Positions 47,278 through 57,900 of a DNA stretch of 64,000 bases are shown piece after piece. A program made the position numbers and the translations under genes. Each line of letters starts with the position of its first letter. Within the stretch, counting starts at the first letter, position 1. The stretch is taken from contig JABXHY010000026.1 of assembly GCA_013373375.1 (NCBI GenBank), positions 1-64,000 of the forward strand, read 5' to 3'. Source of the DNA: Gammaproteobacteria bacterium. Lineage in GTDB: Bacteria; Pseudomonadota; Gammaproteobacteria; Enterobacterales; Kangiellaceae. The notes beneath the pieces were generated by a model. It made no database searches, had not been told where the DNA came from, and worked only from the letters and a program-made list of their open reading frames with translations.

Positions 47278-48261
47278 TTACTTTATTTTTGGAACGCCTT
47301 CATCGACGTGAACAAGGCCATCCGCGCCTTCAATTTTTCGTGCTTTGTTTTTACTTAACGCCGTTATCGAAGAACCCACTACCACTAATAAGGCGCCAAA
47401 AATACTGAGTTCGTTGACTGGTTCGGGTTGTACAAAATCAGGAAAGCCTAAGCTAAATAAATACATAAACAGTAATGTGAGTAAAGGCGTTAGCGCTAAA
47501 GTCGCACTCACACGTGACGCTTCCCAATGATCCAAAGCTTCTGCAAATGCACCGTAGGCAACAAGCGTATTGGCGCCACAAAACAATAACAGCAGCCAAC
47601 CTAAGGTATCTAATTCAATAACCATATTAAATTCAGTCACCGGAATAAATACAATACTTCCAACCACATAAATCATAATCATTATTTCGTCAGATTTATA
47701 ACTTTTCAGTAATTGTTTTTGCGCTAATGCGTATGCTGCCCAAGTTACACCCGCGATAAAAATTAAGATTAAGCCAAAGGTGTAATCGTCAGATGGATCC
47801 AATAGTTGATCGAATCGTTGATTAAAAAATAATATTAATCCGGCTAAAAAAGTCATTAAGCCTAACCACTGTTTAAAGTGAAATGACTCTTTAAATAAAA
47901 CCAGTCCACCGATTAGCAATAGCATGGGCGCCGTTTGTATCATCACCTGGGCACCGCCTGGAGTAACAAAGTTTAAGCCCATCATATACAGCACATAGTT
48001 GCCGAGTAACCCAGCAATCACTATGAAGGTAAGCCATGCAATATGTTTATTTTTTAACAGTGAAAGACTTGGCAGGCGATTCTTTTTCCAGAGAAAGAGT
48101 CCCAACACGGATGCGGCAATAAAAAATCGAAACCAGGTGATGGTTATGGCATCGGTATATTGCAGTAAACCTTTTAATGCTATGGGTAATAAACCCCAAA
48201 GAACCGCGGTAAGTAACGATAAAAAAAGTCCGAGTTGCCAGCGACCTGAGGTAGTGTGCAT
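47278..48261 (-). CDS. EamA/DMT superfamily transporter
   Basis: The 327-residue inner membrane protein has about ten membrane segments arranged as two EamA repeats (about residues 10-145 and 160-305). The first carries SLLTAVLWGLLPIALKGLL and FRFFIAASVL; the second has AGVTWAAYALAQKQLL. This fold is shared by RhaT/YdcZ-type metabolite exporters; the substrate cannot be read from sequence. A hydrophilic tail of about 25 residues follows the last span. Single gene, convergent with the HDOD-PP2C gene. Confidence 0.88.
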   Translation of the reverse strand: MHTTSGRWQLGLFLSLLTAVLWGLLPIALKGLLQYTDAITITWFRFFIAASVLGLFLWKKNRLPSLSLLKNKHIAWLTFIVIAGLLGNYVLYMMGLNFVTPGGAQVMIQTAPMLLLIGGLVLFKESFHFKQWLGLMTFLAGLILFFNQRFDQLLDPSDDYTFGLILIFIAGVTWAAYALAQKQLLKSYKSDEIMIMIYVVGSIVFIPVTEFNMVIELDTLGWLLLLFCGANTLVAYGAFAEALDHWEASRVSATLALTPLLTLLFMYLFSLGFPDFVQPEPVNELSIFGALLVVVGSSITALSKNKARKIEGADGLVHVDEGVPKIK

Positions 48262-48541
48262 TATAAAGGCCTTTAAATAGATATTTCTTGTGAGCAGCGC
48301 TTAAAAAAGACGTATTGAAAATTCGCGCAGATTATCGCAATCAAATGAATAAAATGCCATAAGAAGAATGGTTTCCTCATAGGTTTTTGGAATTAATGTT
48401 TTGCTTTCAATTTAATCTAAGACGTCAAAAGTTGTGAATATTAACCTATGACCTGAAATTGATACCGATGAAATTGTGACCAGCATCTCACTGTGTTAAT
48501 GTTCGCCGATTCGAGATTTTTGCATCTGGTTTATACGATCC

Positions 48542-49333
48542 ATGCTTCAACACGGCAATGAGCAAGACGGTACCTTTAAATCGTTATTCATTAGTGTATT
48601 AGTGACTGCTGCACTGTTGTATTTTGTTATTGGGCAGTTAGGTGCTAACCACTCGGCAACTCTCAAACCAGAAAAACTCCCCGATTTCGACCAATATCAA
48701 GATATCGACCAACGTAAACAAGCCTTTTTCGATTATCTGAGCAAACGCGTGACTATTGTTAATCAACAAATTCAGCAGCAACGAAGCGAAGTGGTCAAAC
48801 TCGCAACCGCTTTTGAGCAAGAGCAAACCTTAACGCAAGATCAATGGGAACGTGTCTTTGAGATCGCAAAGGAATATCGCGTCGATGAAGCAGAAATACA
48901 ACCATCCCCCGATTTACTGTTAAAGCTAAAACGTCGCGTAGCGCCGATCCCCGAAAGTTTAGTGTTAGCACAAGCAGCTAATGAGTCTGCCTGGGGACGC
49001 TCTCGATTCGCAAAAGAAGGCAATAACCTCTTTGGCCAATGGTGCTTTGAACCGGGCTGTGGAATCGTGCCGAAAAATAGACCAGAAGGCGAGACTTACG
49101 AAGTTGCCCAATTCGCACGGCCAATTGACTCGGTGCGAAGTTACATGATGAATTTAAATACCTTTCATGCATACTCAGAGTTACGCTCCATCCGGTATAA
49201 CCACTTAGAACAGGGCAAAAAGGTGAGTGGCAGCCTGCTTGCCGAAGGACTGGAGCAATACTCAACTCGCGGTGAAGAGTATGTAAAAGAAATTCAATTA
49301 ATGATTGAGCAAAATGAGCTCGAAGCGCGTTAA
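48542..49333 (+). CDS. Bax-like glucosaminidase domain protein
   Basis: The 263-residue protein has one N-terminal membrane anchor (about residues 14-34), a helical stretch, then a glucosaminidase (Mannosyl-glycoprotein endo-beta-GlcNAcase-like) domain. This contains LVLAQAANESAWGRSRFAKEG (about 139-159), NNLFGQWC, and the C-terminal SVRSYMMNLNTFHAY motif as in E. coli Bax. The glutamate in ANESAWG is the expected catalytic acid. It is likely a periplasmic peptidoglycan hydrolase facing the cell wall. Confidence 0.88.
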   Translation: MLQHGNEQDGTFKSLFISVLVTAALLYFVIGQLGANHSATLKPEKLPDFDQYQDIDQRKQAFFDYLSKRVTIVNQQIQQQRSEVVKLATAFEQEQTLTQDQWERVFEIAKEYRVDEAEIQPSPDLLLKLKRRVAPIPESLVLAQAANESAWGRSRFAKEGNNLFGQWCFEPGCGIVPKNRPEGETYEVAQFARPIDSVRSYMMNLNTFHAYSELRSIRYNHLEQGKKVSGSLLAEGLEQYSTRGEEYVKEIQLMIEQNELEAR

Positions 49334-49636
49334 TCTAAAGATGATGTCCTTCCTTTTAACTCAATTTAGTCATCAAAACTCACATTCCTATCTTTGAACG
49401 TCTTTGAAAGACACTGTTTTTCGAGTTTTTCATTCATATGTCGCATATTTACAGTAATAAGTCCGGTTTTTACAATTCGGTTTTCTGTTTCAACGCTTAT
49501 CAACCCCTTATTATACGTCCCACAACTAAAGCGCATTATTAATTAAAGGACGCTCTCTTTATATCGAAAGGACGGAGTCGCTTTGGTTGTAAAAAAGTGT
49601 ATTTAAAATAGTAAATGTTGATCGGTCATTCAAAAT
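49334..49636. other. intergenic region with no clear feature
   Basis: AT-rich spacer between the Bax-like gene and the lipoprotein gene. I see no convincing promoter, terminator or small gene; a GAAAGGACG-type motif recurs near 49548 and 49567 but its meaning is unclear. Confidence 0.3.
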
Positions 49637-49669
49637 ATGACCATTGATTTAAGCAGAGGCAAGAAGGAA

Positions 49670-51094
49670 ATGTTGAGTAGTAAGCAAAAAAAGGCGTCAT
49701 CAATAAGAGCATCAGTCGTCAGCCTAGCCATGGTGGCTGCACTTTCAGGGTGCTCTTCGGATAAAAACAGTGGTGGGTCCACCTCGGCACCCGAGGGAGG
49801 GTTTAAATTAACCTTAAGCTCAGTGAATGCTTGTGGTGATTTACAACCTAATGCGAACCAGAAAGTAATTTTTCACAGCGAAGACCCTAATCAAAACCGC
49901 AATTCGATAAGAACTGAGTTCACGACCAATGGAAATGGCGAAATAGTACTTAATGACGTCAGTGGACTACTCAATTTTAGTACCTATATTGAAACTAACA
50001 GCAGCACACGAGCCTGGTCGTTTATTGGGTTAGAAGCAGGGACTTATAACTTGGTTCTCGGTCTTTTATCCGAGGAACAATCAACCAACTGCAGTTGCGA
50101 TGATTACATTGTGACCGCTTATCCTCCAGCCGGTTACCTCAGTAGTGATATAAATGGCCGTTATATAGCTTGGGGCTCGGCAAATCCAATTTTTTCACAA
50201 GTCTCGGATACACAGTACGAGGTAAGTCATTGCGGCAGCGTAAATCAGCCATTAAGTGTTACTTATCGACTCAGTGATGGGAACTTTGCTTACGGTGTTA
50301 CAACGCCTTCATCGTCGACCAACCTAGAGATATACACTGAAACAAACATGGGGCGATTGCCGTTTCCCAGTTACTCCATCAATACTGAAATCGAAGTTAA
50401 TCGCTCGCTCAACATTGGTGAGCATTTTCCGCGCTTTTATCTTTCGGAAAGCTCAACGGAATACGATAATTTAAGCGGCCTAAATTTTCCTGGAGTATAC
50501 GAGTTTAGGCCTAGACAGGCTGGCACTCTTAATATTGATGATGATTATTTTCCTGACCAATTTAGCGAAGGTTTTCTCGATCGATATAAAAATATTCGAA
50601 CCTCAAATGAACAGCCTCAATCACTCGGCAATATGATCGGAACGCTTACAGCAACTTTAATTAACACTAGTAATTTTGAAGTAGAGTTTGTCGGTTCAGA
50701 ATTGGACGCGGACGTTAGCGTAATGAGTACAATCATGAGTGTAGAAGGAGGGAGCTTAAGCCATAATATTTATCGTCCAGCTTCCGAACGGGTTGTGATC
50801 CCCTATATCGATGAAGCCATAGAAGCTAAGCTTGAAAACGGTATGGCGTGGGGACGCTTTTATAGAAATGTTGAAGTAGTTGGTGCGAATAACTTTTCAG
50901 AGGCATTAAGTGCGATTCGTTTCGATAACGATAATGTTTATGGATATCCAGCAAGTTATGAAACGAATAATGAACGAGCCAGCGTCTACTTGACTAAAAC
51001 AGTGGCAAACCAGAAAGATGCGTTGAGTGACGAACAAAAAGTCGAATTGAATAAAGCAATGTCGCATATTTTACGAGACCATCCAGTTCGTTAA
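49670..51094 (+). CDS. unrecognised lipoprotein
   Basis: The product of about 474 residues has a lipoprotein signal peptide with lipobox ALSGC, followed by a Ser/Gly-rich spacer (SSDKNSGGSTSAP). The mature part is beta-rich and contains several cysteines early on (NACGDL, TNCSCDDY, SHCGS). I do not recognise the family. Start choice is uncertain: the ATG at 49670 has AGAGG 10 bases upstream, TTG at 49673 and ATG at 49637 are alternatives. It stands alone on the border of the accessory RHS region. Confidence 0.75.
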   Translation: MLSSKQKKASSIRASVVSLAMVAALSGCSSDKNSGGSTSAPEGGFKLTLSSVNACGDLQPNANQKVIFHSEDPNQNRNSIRTEFTTNGNGEIVLNDVSGLLNFSTYIETNSSTRAWSFIGLEAGTYNLVLGLLSEEQSTNCSCDDYIVTAYPPAGYLSSDINGRYIAWGSANPIFSQVSDTQYEVSHCGSVNQPLSVTYRLSDGNFAYGVTTPSSSTNLEIYTETNMGRLPFPSYSINTEIEVNRSLNIGEHFPRFYLSESSTEYDNLSGLNFPGVYEFRPRQAGTLNIDDDYFPDQFSEGFLDRYKNIRTSNEQPQSLGNMIGTLTATLINTSNFEVEFVGSELDADVSVMSTIMSVEGGSLSHNIYRPASERVVIPYIDEAIEAKLENGMAWGRFYRNVEVVGANNFSEALSAIRFDNDNVYGYPASYETNNERASVYLTKTVANQKDALSDEQKVELNKAMSHILRDHPVR

Positions 51095-51112
51095 GTGATT
51101 GTATGAGCCCGA

Positions 51113-51134
51113 TACCGCACAAGGATGTGCGGTA
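51113..51134 (+). terminator. hairpin after the lipoprotein gene
   Basis: TACCGCAC-AAGGAT-GTGCGGTA is a perfect 8-bp stem 18 bases after the stop codon. There is no proper U-tract (GTAATTCG follows), so it is a possible rather than a certain terminator. Confidence 0.45.
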
Positions 51135-51179
51135 GTAATTCGATAATTAGATGTGTTGTTGAATTTATTGAAAGTCGTG

Positions 51180-51282
51180 AGGATAGGAAATCGCTAGGAT
51201 AGGAAATCGCGAGGATAGGAAATCGCTAGGATAGGAAATCGCGAGGATAGGAAATCGCGAGGATAGGAAATCGCTAGGATAG
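51180..51282. repeat. 16-bp tandem repeat, six full copies plus partial
   Basis: Six back-to-back units of AGGATAGGAAATCGC(T/G) occupy 51180-51275, then a 7-base partial unit. The last base alternates T,G,T,G,G,T. The units are otherwise identical, which implies recent expansion. They sit in the 496-bp non-coding gap before the RHS locus. There are no spacers, so it is not CRISPR. Confidence 0.95.
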
Positions 51283-51504
51283 TTTTAAAAAAAGTAACAC
51301 GGTTAGACAAGAAGACATGCTTTTCAATTGCTTCACCCCAAGGCTTCGCGAAAGGGTCATTCTGTTAAGCTTACAGGGACTATACAACTCACTATTTTAG
51401 GCCTCTTATTTAGCTTCTTTTCGCTAAAACCCTAGACAATACATTAACTGATTGAAAAGTAGTTATTTAGATGATGAATCTCGTCACATTTTGTTAATTT
51501 TTAC

Positions 51505-51533
51505 TTGAGAATCCGTTCTCTGTCTGGGATACT
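51505..51533 (+). promoter_or_regulatory. putative promoter of the RHS locus
   Basis: TTGAGA (51505-51510) and GATACT (51528-51533) with 17-bp spacing lie about 60 bases before the first small secreted gene. The inverted repeat GAGAA-TCCG-TTCTC (51507-51520) overlaps the -35 and spacer and could be a repressor site. An AAAGGAG ribosome site follows at 51570-51576. Confidence 0.45.
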
Positions 51534-51590
51534 TACGCCCAATAAAATATGGAAATGAGATAATTTTCAAAGGAGCGAGGCGCATTTCTC

Positions 51591-51932
51591 ATGATTAAGT
51601 CATTTATTGCGATCATATTTCTGTTAGTTTCGGCATGCCCATTGATAGCGGGACAATCCATTGGTTACATCGACTCTATTATTGTCAGGGACTCCGACGG
51701 TCTGGTTTATTTTACCCTCAAAAATGAAGTCATCGAAACAGCCAAGCCAGCATGTGCAACCAAAACATATTGGATGATTCGAGATGAAAACTCGAAAACC
51801 GCCGAGTATCAAATTAGCCAGCTATTAGCGGCTCAAATGGCAGGTAAGAAAGTAACTATATACGGACATGGCGCCTGCACTCGCTGGGGTGATGGGGAAG
51901 ATGTCAATACTGTGCGTGTCTACGCGCAGTAG
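51591..51932 (+). CDS. small secreted two-cysteine protein, family member 1 (upstream of RHS gene)
   Basis: The 113-residue precursor has a signal peptide (residues 1-21) and a beta-rich mature domain. It ends in the family pattern: a cysteine (KPACATK), then a helix SQLLAAQMAGKKVTIYGHGAC with the second cysteine. The same pattern recurs in the array at 60288-64000, so this gene is a founder or outlying copy. A VSAC segment in the signal could also be read as a weak lipobox. It precedes the RHS gene by 58 bases on the same strand and probably shares its transcript. Function unknown. Confidence 0.85.
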   Translation: MIKSFIAIIFLLVSACPLIAGQSIGYIDSIIVRDSDGLVYFTLKNEVIETAKPACATKTYWMIRDENSKTAEYQISQLLAAQMAGKKVTIYGHGACTRWGDGEDVNTVRVYAQ

Positions 51933-51990
51933 ATACAAGTTAATTAAAAAATTTTAGTTTTGTTCAGGATCATTATTTCTGGGGAATAGA

Positions 51991-54900
51991 ATGAATATTA
52001 AGTCTTTTGTTTTTGCTTCACTAGCTGTGCTTTCCAATCAAGTATTGGCCGATTGGTATACGTTAACTGTCAATCCAAGTAACTGTTATATATCCCAGTC
52101 AGATTCTTCGCAGCAATGCTCTGTTGATATTAATTGGCAGACAGAACAAGATATGAACTCCCCAGGTGCTCCAACGATTACCTTTGATGGTCAAAGCCTT
52201 GGCACTAGTTACAATGGTATGGCCACAGTTAACGCAACAGTTGGTTCTCACACTGTGCTTATGGCAGGAGCTGTTCGTTCGGTAACAAGAACAGTAACTG
52301 TCCAATACGAAAGCTATTCCCCGCTTTTCAACTACGATTCGAACACGCATTTAACTGTCGAAGGTGATTTTGATGGTGACGGCGATTTAGATCTTTTTAT
52401 TCAACCAAAAACTAAAGCCAACGACACAGGCTTAATGCCCAAAAATTCAAATGATTATCTTGATTCAACTATTCATAAACATTGGGTTGGTCAGCATCCC
52501 CAAATCACCACAATAGAAGATTGGAGCGACGAGTATTACGCCGCTTACTCGGCGAACTTAACTATTCAGCCAGGTGATGAACTTTTATTACTGGGTCGTC
52601 AAAAAGTTATTCTATTGCACGGCGATATTGTTACGCCTATCACGCTATTAAAAGATCCTCGAAATGCGATTGTCTCTTGGGACTCAAACAACAATCCAAG
52701 TTACACAACGTTTGATTTTGATGCTAATCCAGATAACTTCGTAGTTCACTTTGGTGACTTCGATGGTGACGGGCTTGATGAAATTTTATTGCAAGGTCGT
52801 TCGAAAGGTGCAACCTCTTACATTTTAGAAAGTAATGGTTCGATTAAACAAACTTTAGCCAATGGTTACATGGGCCTTGATTGGTCAGCAGCGGCTTATG
52901 ACTTTGTGATTAGTGATATCGATGGCGATGGTCGTGATGATATTCAAATGTCATCCAAAGTCTCAGGCGTCCCTGATAACTTTGCTTATATGGGAACAGA
53001 TGGCAAAGTTAAAAACTTAGATGAGTCTTACTTTCTCGACAATGAACCGCAAGCAGCGACCTTGCCTGGTACAACAGGTGGTGAATTTCGTGTAACCGAA
53101 AGTGGTTCGGCAACCTTCACTATTCCCCTTAGTGCTCCCGCAGGTACAGCAGGTGTAGCACCTCAATTTAGCATTTCTTATAGCAGTGCCGCTGGTAATG
53201 GACCTCTCGGTCTTGGCTGGAGCTTAAGCGGATTATCATCGATTTCTCGATGTCCGCATAATCCTGCACAAAACGGTGAAATAAGAGGAGTTGAGCTAAA
53301 TGATGAGGACCGCTTTTGTATGGACGGTCAACAATTATTCGAAAAGTCAGGAACCTACGGTGGGCATAATGCGACGTATAAAACCGAAATGTTTTCACCC
53401 AACGAAATATCGTCATTAGATACGGACTCAGAAGTTGGCCCTGACACATTTATTGTTAAAACCCGTTCGGGTGATACTCACTATTACGGAAAAGTAACAA
53501 CGCCATCAGGAATAAAGACAGATGCCTTGGTTCGTTCAACGGATGGACAAGTTAATCGAACATGGCGCCTGAAACGAACGGTGGACGTTGCTGGGAACTA
53601 TATTGATTACAATTACGGCTCAGTAGGTAATGGTGCTGAGGTTTATATTTCTTCTGTTGAATATACAGGCAATGAGGCAGCAAATTTATCACCGTATAAC
53701 AAAATTCAGTTTGTTTATGCTGATGAAATAAATAAAAACTTTTCGCGCCCAGACCAGATGTTAGGCTATGCATCTGGTGCAACAGTGCATTTAACTAAGC
53801 TATTAAAACAGATTCGAATCTTCTCTAACGACTTACATGTAAATACTTATCAAATTTATCATGAAGTTGCTGAGTTTGGTGATCTTACCCGAGTAACTGC
53901 GGTGCAACAGTGTACTTACCTTGGTAACTGTGTTGAGCCAGTTCGGTTTGACTACAGCGAAGCTTATTCAAATTTATATTCGGGTGTATTAACTAATGAT
54001 GTAAACGTACAAGAAGGATTGACCCTTGCGCTTGATATCAATGCGTCAGGAAAGACCGACCTTATGTATTGGTATAACGATACTATCTACGTTTCTATTG
54101 ATGGCAATCCTGCAGTAAAAACCAATACAACGATTGCAGCCGAAGATTTTGTAAAACTAAAGCCAATAGATGTTGCTGGTGACGGTAAAATCGACTTTTT
54201 ATTCCCTATGGCGAGTGGCTCTTGGAAGCTAGTCACCTATTCGGAAGCATTTAATAGGCTTGACGCCATAAGTTATGACACACTTTCTTTGAATGAAAAT
54301 GTCGAAAAGATATTTGTGGTTGATCTCGATGGTGATGCCAAGCAAGACTTTATTACTATCGAGAATGGTTGGGTCTACTGGTATCGTCAAAATTACAGTA
54401 CGCAAGTGGTTCAGAACTGTGAAGGCGGCAATATCGATTTTGGTGGTCAAATTTGTGTTAATGAAACACGAAAGTTCTATTTTGCAGACGAACCACAGCT
54501 TGTCTCTTTTGTAAATGGTTTACCTGCTTCTGAGGGCTTTTCAACAGCGACTTCATCAGTTAGTCATAAAGATGTGCGCTTCAATGACTTTAATGGTGAT
54601 GGAATAACTGACTTGGTTGTGAAAGCGTCTTCCGTGAGTTTGAACCGAGATCTGGTCGATCGGGATACACCGCAAACAAATCCATACGAACCTGAGGACA
54701 ATATGACTCAGTTCAATACTGGTTATTTTGCTTACGTGATCGATAAATCATCGGGAACACCACAGCTTAAACCATTTGGTTTAATTAGCACCGCAGATAT
54801 CAATGCAATTACACCTGTTGATGTTAATCGCGACGGCCTCACCGATGTTGTCTACGTACGAGATGGGTACTGGCGCTTCAAATTAAGCTATGGCGGTGTC

Positions 54901-57900
54901 AGTGGCTTGTCTGCTGAACGTGACACTGGTATTCCAGCGAGTGAAGATGAAAACATAAACAAAAAAGCACTGACACTTGATTACGACCAAGATGGTGGAG
55001 CTGAACTTTGGGTGTTCCGAGAATGGGGGACTGACTCGGGTTTTTATAACATTTATAAATTCACCGAGCGTACCGCTGAGTTTAAACACCAGATTAAAAG
55101 TGATTTAGTAATTCCAAAGAATCCAATTCCGTTAGTCGGTGACTTTAATAATGATGGTATGATGGATCTTGCACTACGTAAAGACGGACATTGGGAGTAC
55201 TTCTATGTTCGTGGAATAGTGAATGACAAGTCGATCAAACCTAATTTAGTGACAGAGATTGATACTGGTTATGGCAACAAAACTAAAATTACCTACAGTA
55301 ATCTTCTAGACGATAGCGTTTATACACATGGAGCCGGTGTTTTACCTGAAGATGTTGTGCGTGCCAGAATGGCGATGCCAGTTGTAAAACGAGTTCAGTC
55401 AACAACAGGCTCCTTCATAAATAACACCGAACAATTGTTAGCGATCAGTTATCACTATGAAGATTTCCAGGCACATACGAATGGTCGAGGCGTACTTGGT
55501 TTTAATAAATTAACCACTACCGATGAGCAAACCGGCGTCGTTACAACAACGGAATATGCTCAAGCCTTTCCATTTATAGGGTCACCAATTAAAACGGTTA
55601 AGCAGCTACCAAATGGTCAGCTTCTAAGCGAAGCTAATAATTTCTGGGCTGAAAAAAGCTACGCCGATGGTGTTTTTACCTACATCGAACGCTCGGTAGA
55701 AGATTCGTATTCGGTTCCAGATTTACCTAATCCAAATAGCTTTGGTTCGGTTCAAACTCAATTCATCAGTCGAACAATAAACGAAAATGTTTATGACGAT
55801 ACTGGCTATGGGTTATTAATGGAAAGCTATGCACTCACCGCAACGAATAAGTCGATTGACTCTGCTCGAGTAACCGGCGGGACCCAGTGGTTCCACAGTA
55901 AAACCGTTAACAACTATGGTTCTACCGACTACGAAAAACGCTACGCTCGCCTGGCATCAACCTCGGTCACTAAGACGCGTCATGATGTATCTGGCAGTGA
56001 AACCAAAGCAAGTCAGTTTACTTATTTCCCTGAGGGGTATGCTGGTGCAGAAGGTTTTGCCGGAATGTTACGCACCGAGGTTGTAAATAACGGGACCAAT
56101 AAGCAAGTACTGAAAGAGTATGTGTATGACCAATTTGGCAATACCGTTAAAGTAACCTCGAAAGCTAAAACTCGTAACGCATTTTCGTTGGCGTGGGAAG
56201 CGGAACAGTCGCGTTCAACCACGTCTGTTTATGATGCGAAAGGTCGCTTTGTTGCGAGTACATCAAATGATTTAGGTGATACCGAAACATTTGAATACCA
56301 TCCTCGTTTTGGCGGTGTAACTAAACAAACTGGGCCGAATGGCTTAAGTACTTATTTCGATTACGATGAACAAGGGGTTAAATACCACTCTCAGAGTGTT
56401 AATGGCACTTTCGTTCGTGAATATACTTACCTTTGCAGTCAAGGTTTAACCGGCTGTCCATCAGGCGCTGTGTATTACAGTGAATCCCGTGGCTACGATG
56501 CCAATGGCAATCCAATGACCGGTTATTCTCGCCAGTTCTTTAATAAAATGGGACAAGAAATTGTCAGTACCAACCAAACCTTTAATGGCCAAACCATCGT
56601 AAAAAGAGCTGAATTTGACGAGTATGGGCGCTCAAATAAGGTATATGTGCCAACCATGGGCAATATTAATACCGTTGGTGTACATGCTACCACTTACACT
56701 TTTGACCTATTAGGTCGTGTCGTGTCAGAAACTGCGGCAGATGGTGGCATTACTATCCGAAGCTATAACGGTTTGACCAACGAAACCACCAATGCCATCG
56801 GTCAAAAGCACACCGAAACCAAAAATATTAATGGTGAGTTGGTATCGGTAATTGATAATGCCGGCAAGGCGCTTTCATATGTTTACGGTACGCGTGGTAA
56901 TTTTATTAGCTTGAGCGACAGCAAAGGCAATAAAGTTGAAAACGAATACGATGAGTTCGGAGACAAAATTCGTACGAGCGACCCGGACAAAGGCACCTGG
57001 CAGTACGCTTACAACGCCTTTGGCGAAATGATTCGCCAGCAAGATGCTCGTGGTGTTGTGATCACTCAAGAGTACGACCAATTGGGCCGCATGATTCGTC
57101 GAGTCGATAATGCAACCGGTATAGCAGGTATTGATACTCAAACCACGTGTTGGGATTACATTACCCAAGCAGAAGCAATACACTCCGCTGTCGCTAAGGC
57201 GATTGGTAAACCACGTTCAGTTGCGATCTACCAAGGTAGTGTTAATTGCGACTCTACTAATCAGGTCGCACTTAAAAAGGTGATTACTGACTACGACCAC
57301 TTAGGTCGAGCCGTCGCATCAACACAAGTTATTAAAAACGAATCGGACAATAATACTCAGTCGTACATCACTATGAGTGTCCATAATGAAACGACAGGGC
57401 GTGTCGACGAAGCCATTTATCCGCGCGATGTCACTATTAAAAGTCATTACGACCAATACGGCAATGTCACAAAAATCACCAATGCGGATGACACAGTTAC
57501 GTATAAGCAGATTCAGCAAATTGATCAGTTCGGTAACATCACGCAATCATTGCTGGGTAACGGTGTAACCGAAACCAAAATTTACGATGATCGCACCGGT
57601 TACATTAAAGGTATAACCGCAGGTTTAAATGCGGGTTCTGAGCTGGTGGATTTAGAGCAGTCATTCGACTTAATCGGTAATGTGACGCGCAGAAATGATC
57701 GTCTAATTAATCGTGACGAAGTGTTCTACTATAACGAAAATGGATCAACCAGTAATGCCAATATGCTAAATCGCCTGTCGAGTTTTACGGTTAATGGCAG
57801 TTTAGCGAAAAGCTACACTTACGACGAGTTAGGTAATATCTCTTCCAAGTCGGACATTGGCAACTATTTATACGGCAATGCAGTTCGAACTGCCGGTGGC

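Noticed and set aside
47199..47408. 69-codon plus-strand frame between the HDOD-PP2C and EamA genes
   Set aside because: More than half overlaps the EamA gene in antisense; no ribosome site and no recognisable features.
51180..51282. CRISPR array
   Set aside because: The 16-bp units are directly contiguous with no unique spacers, and there are no cas genes in the window.
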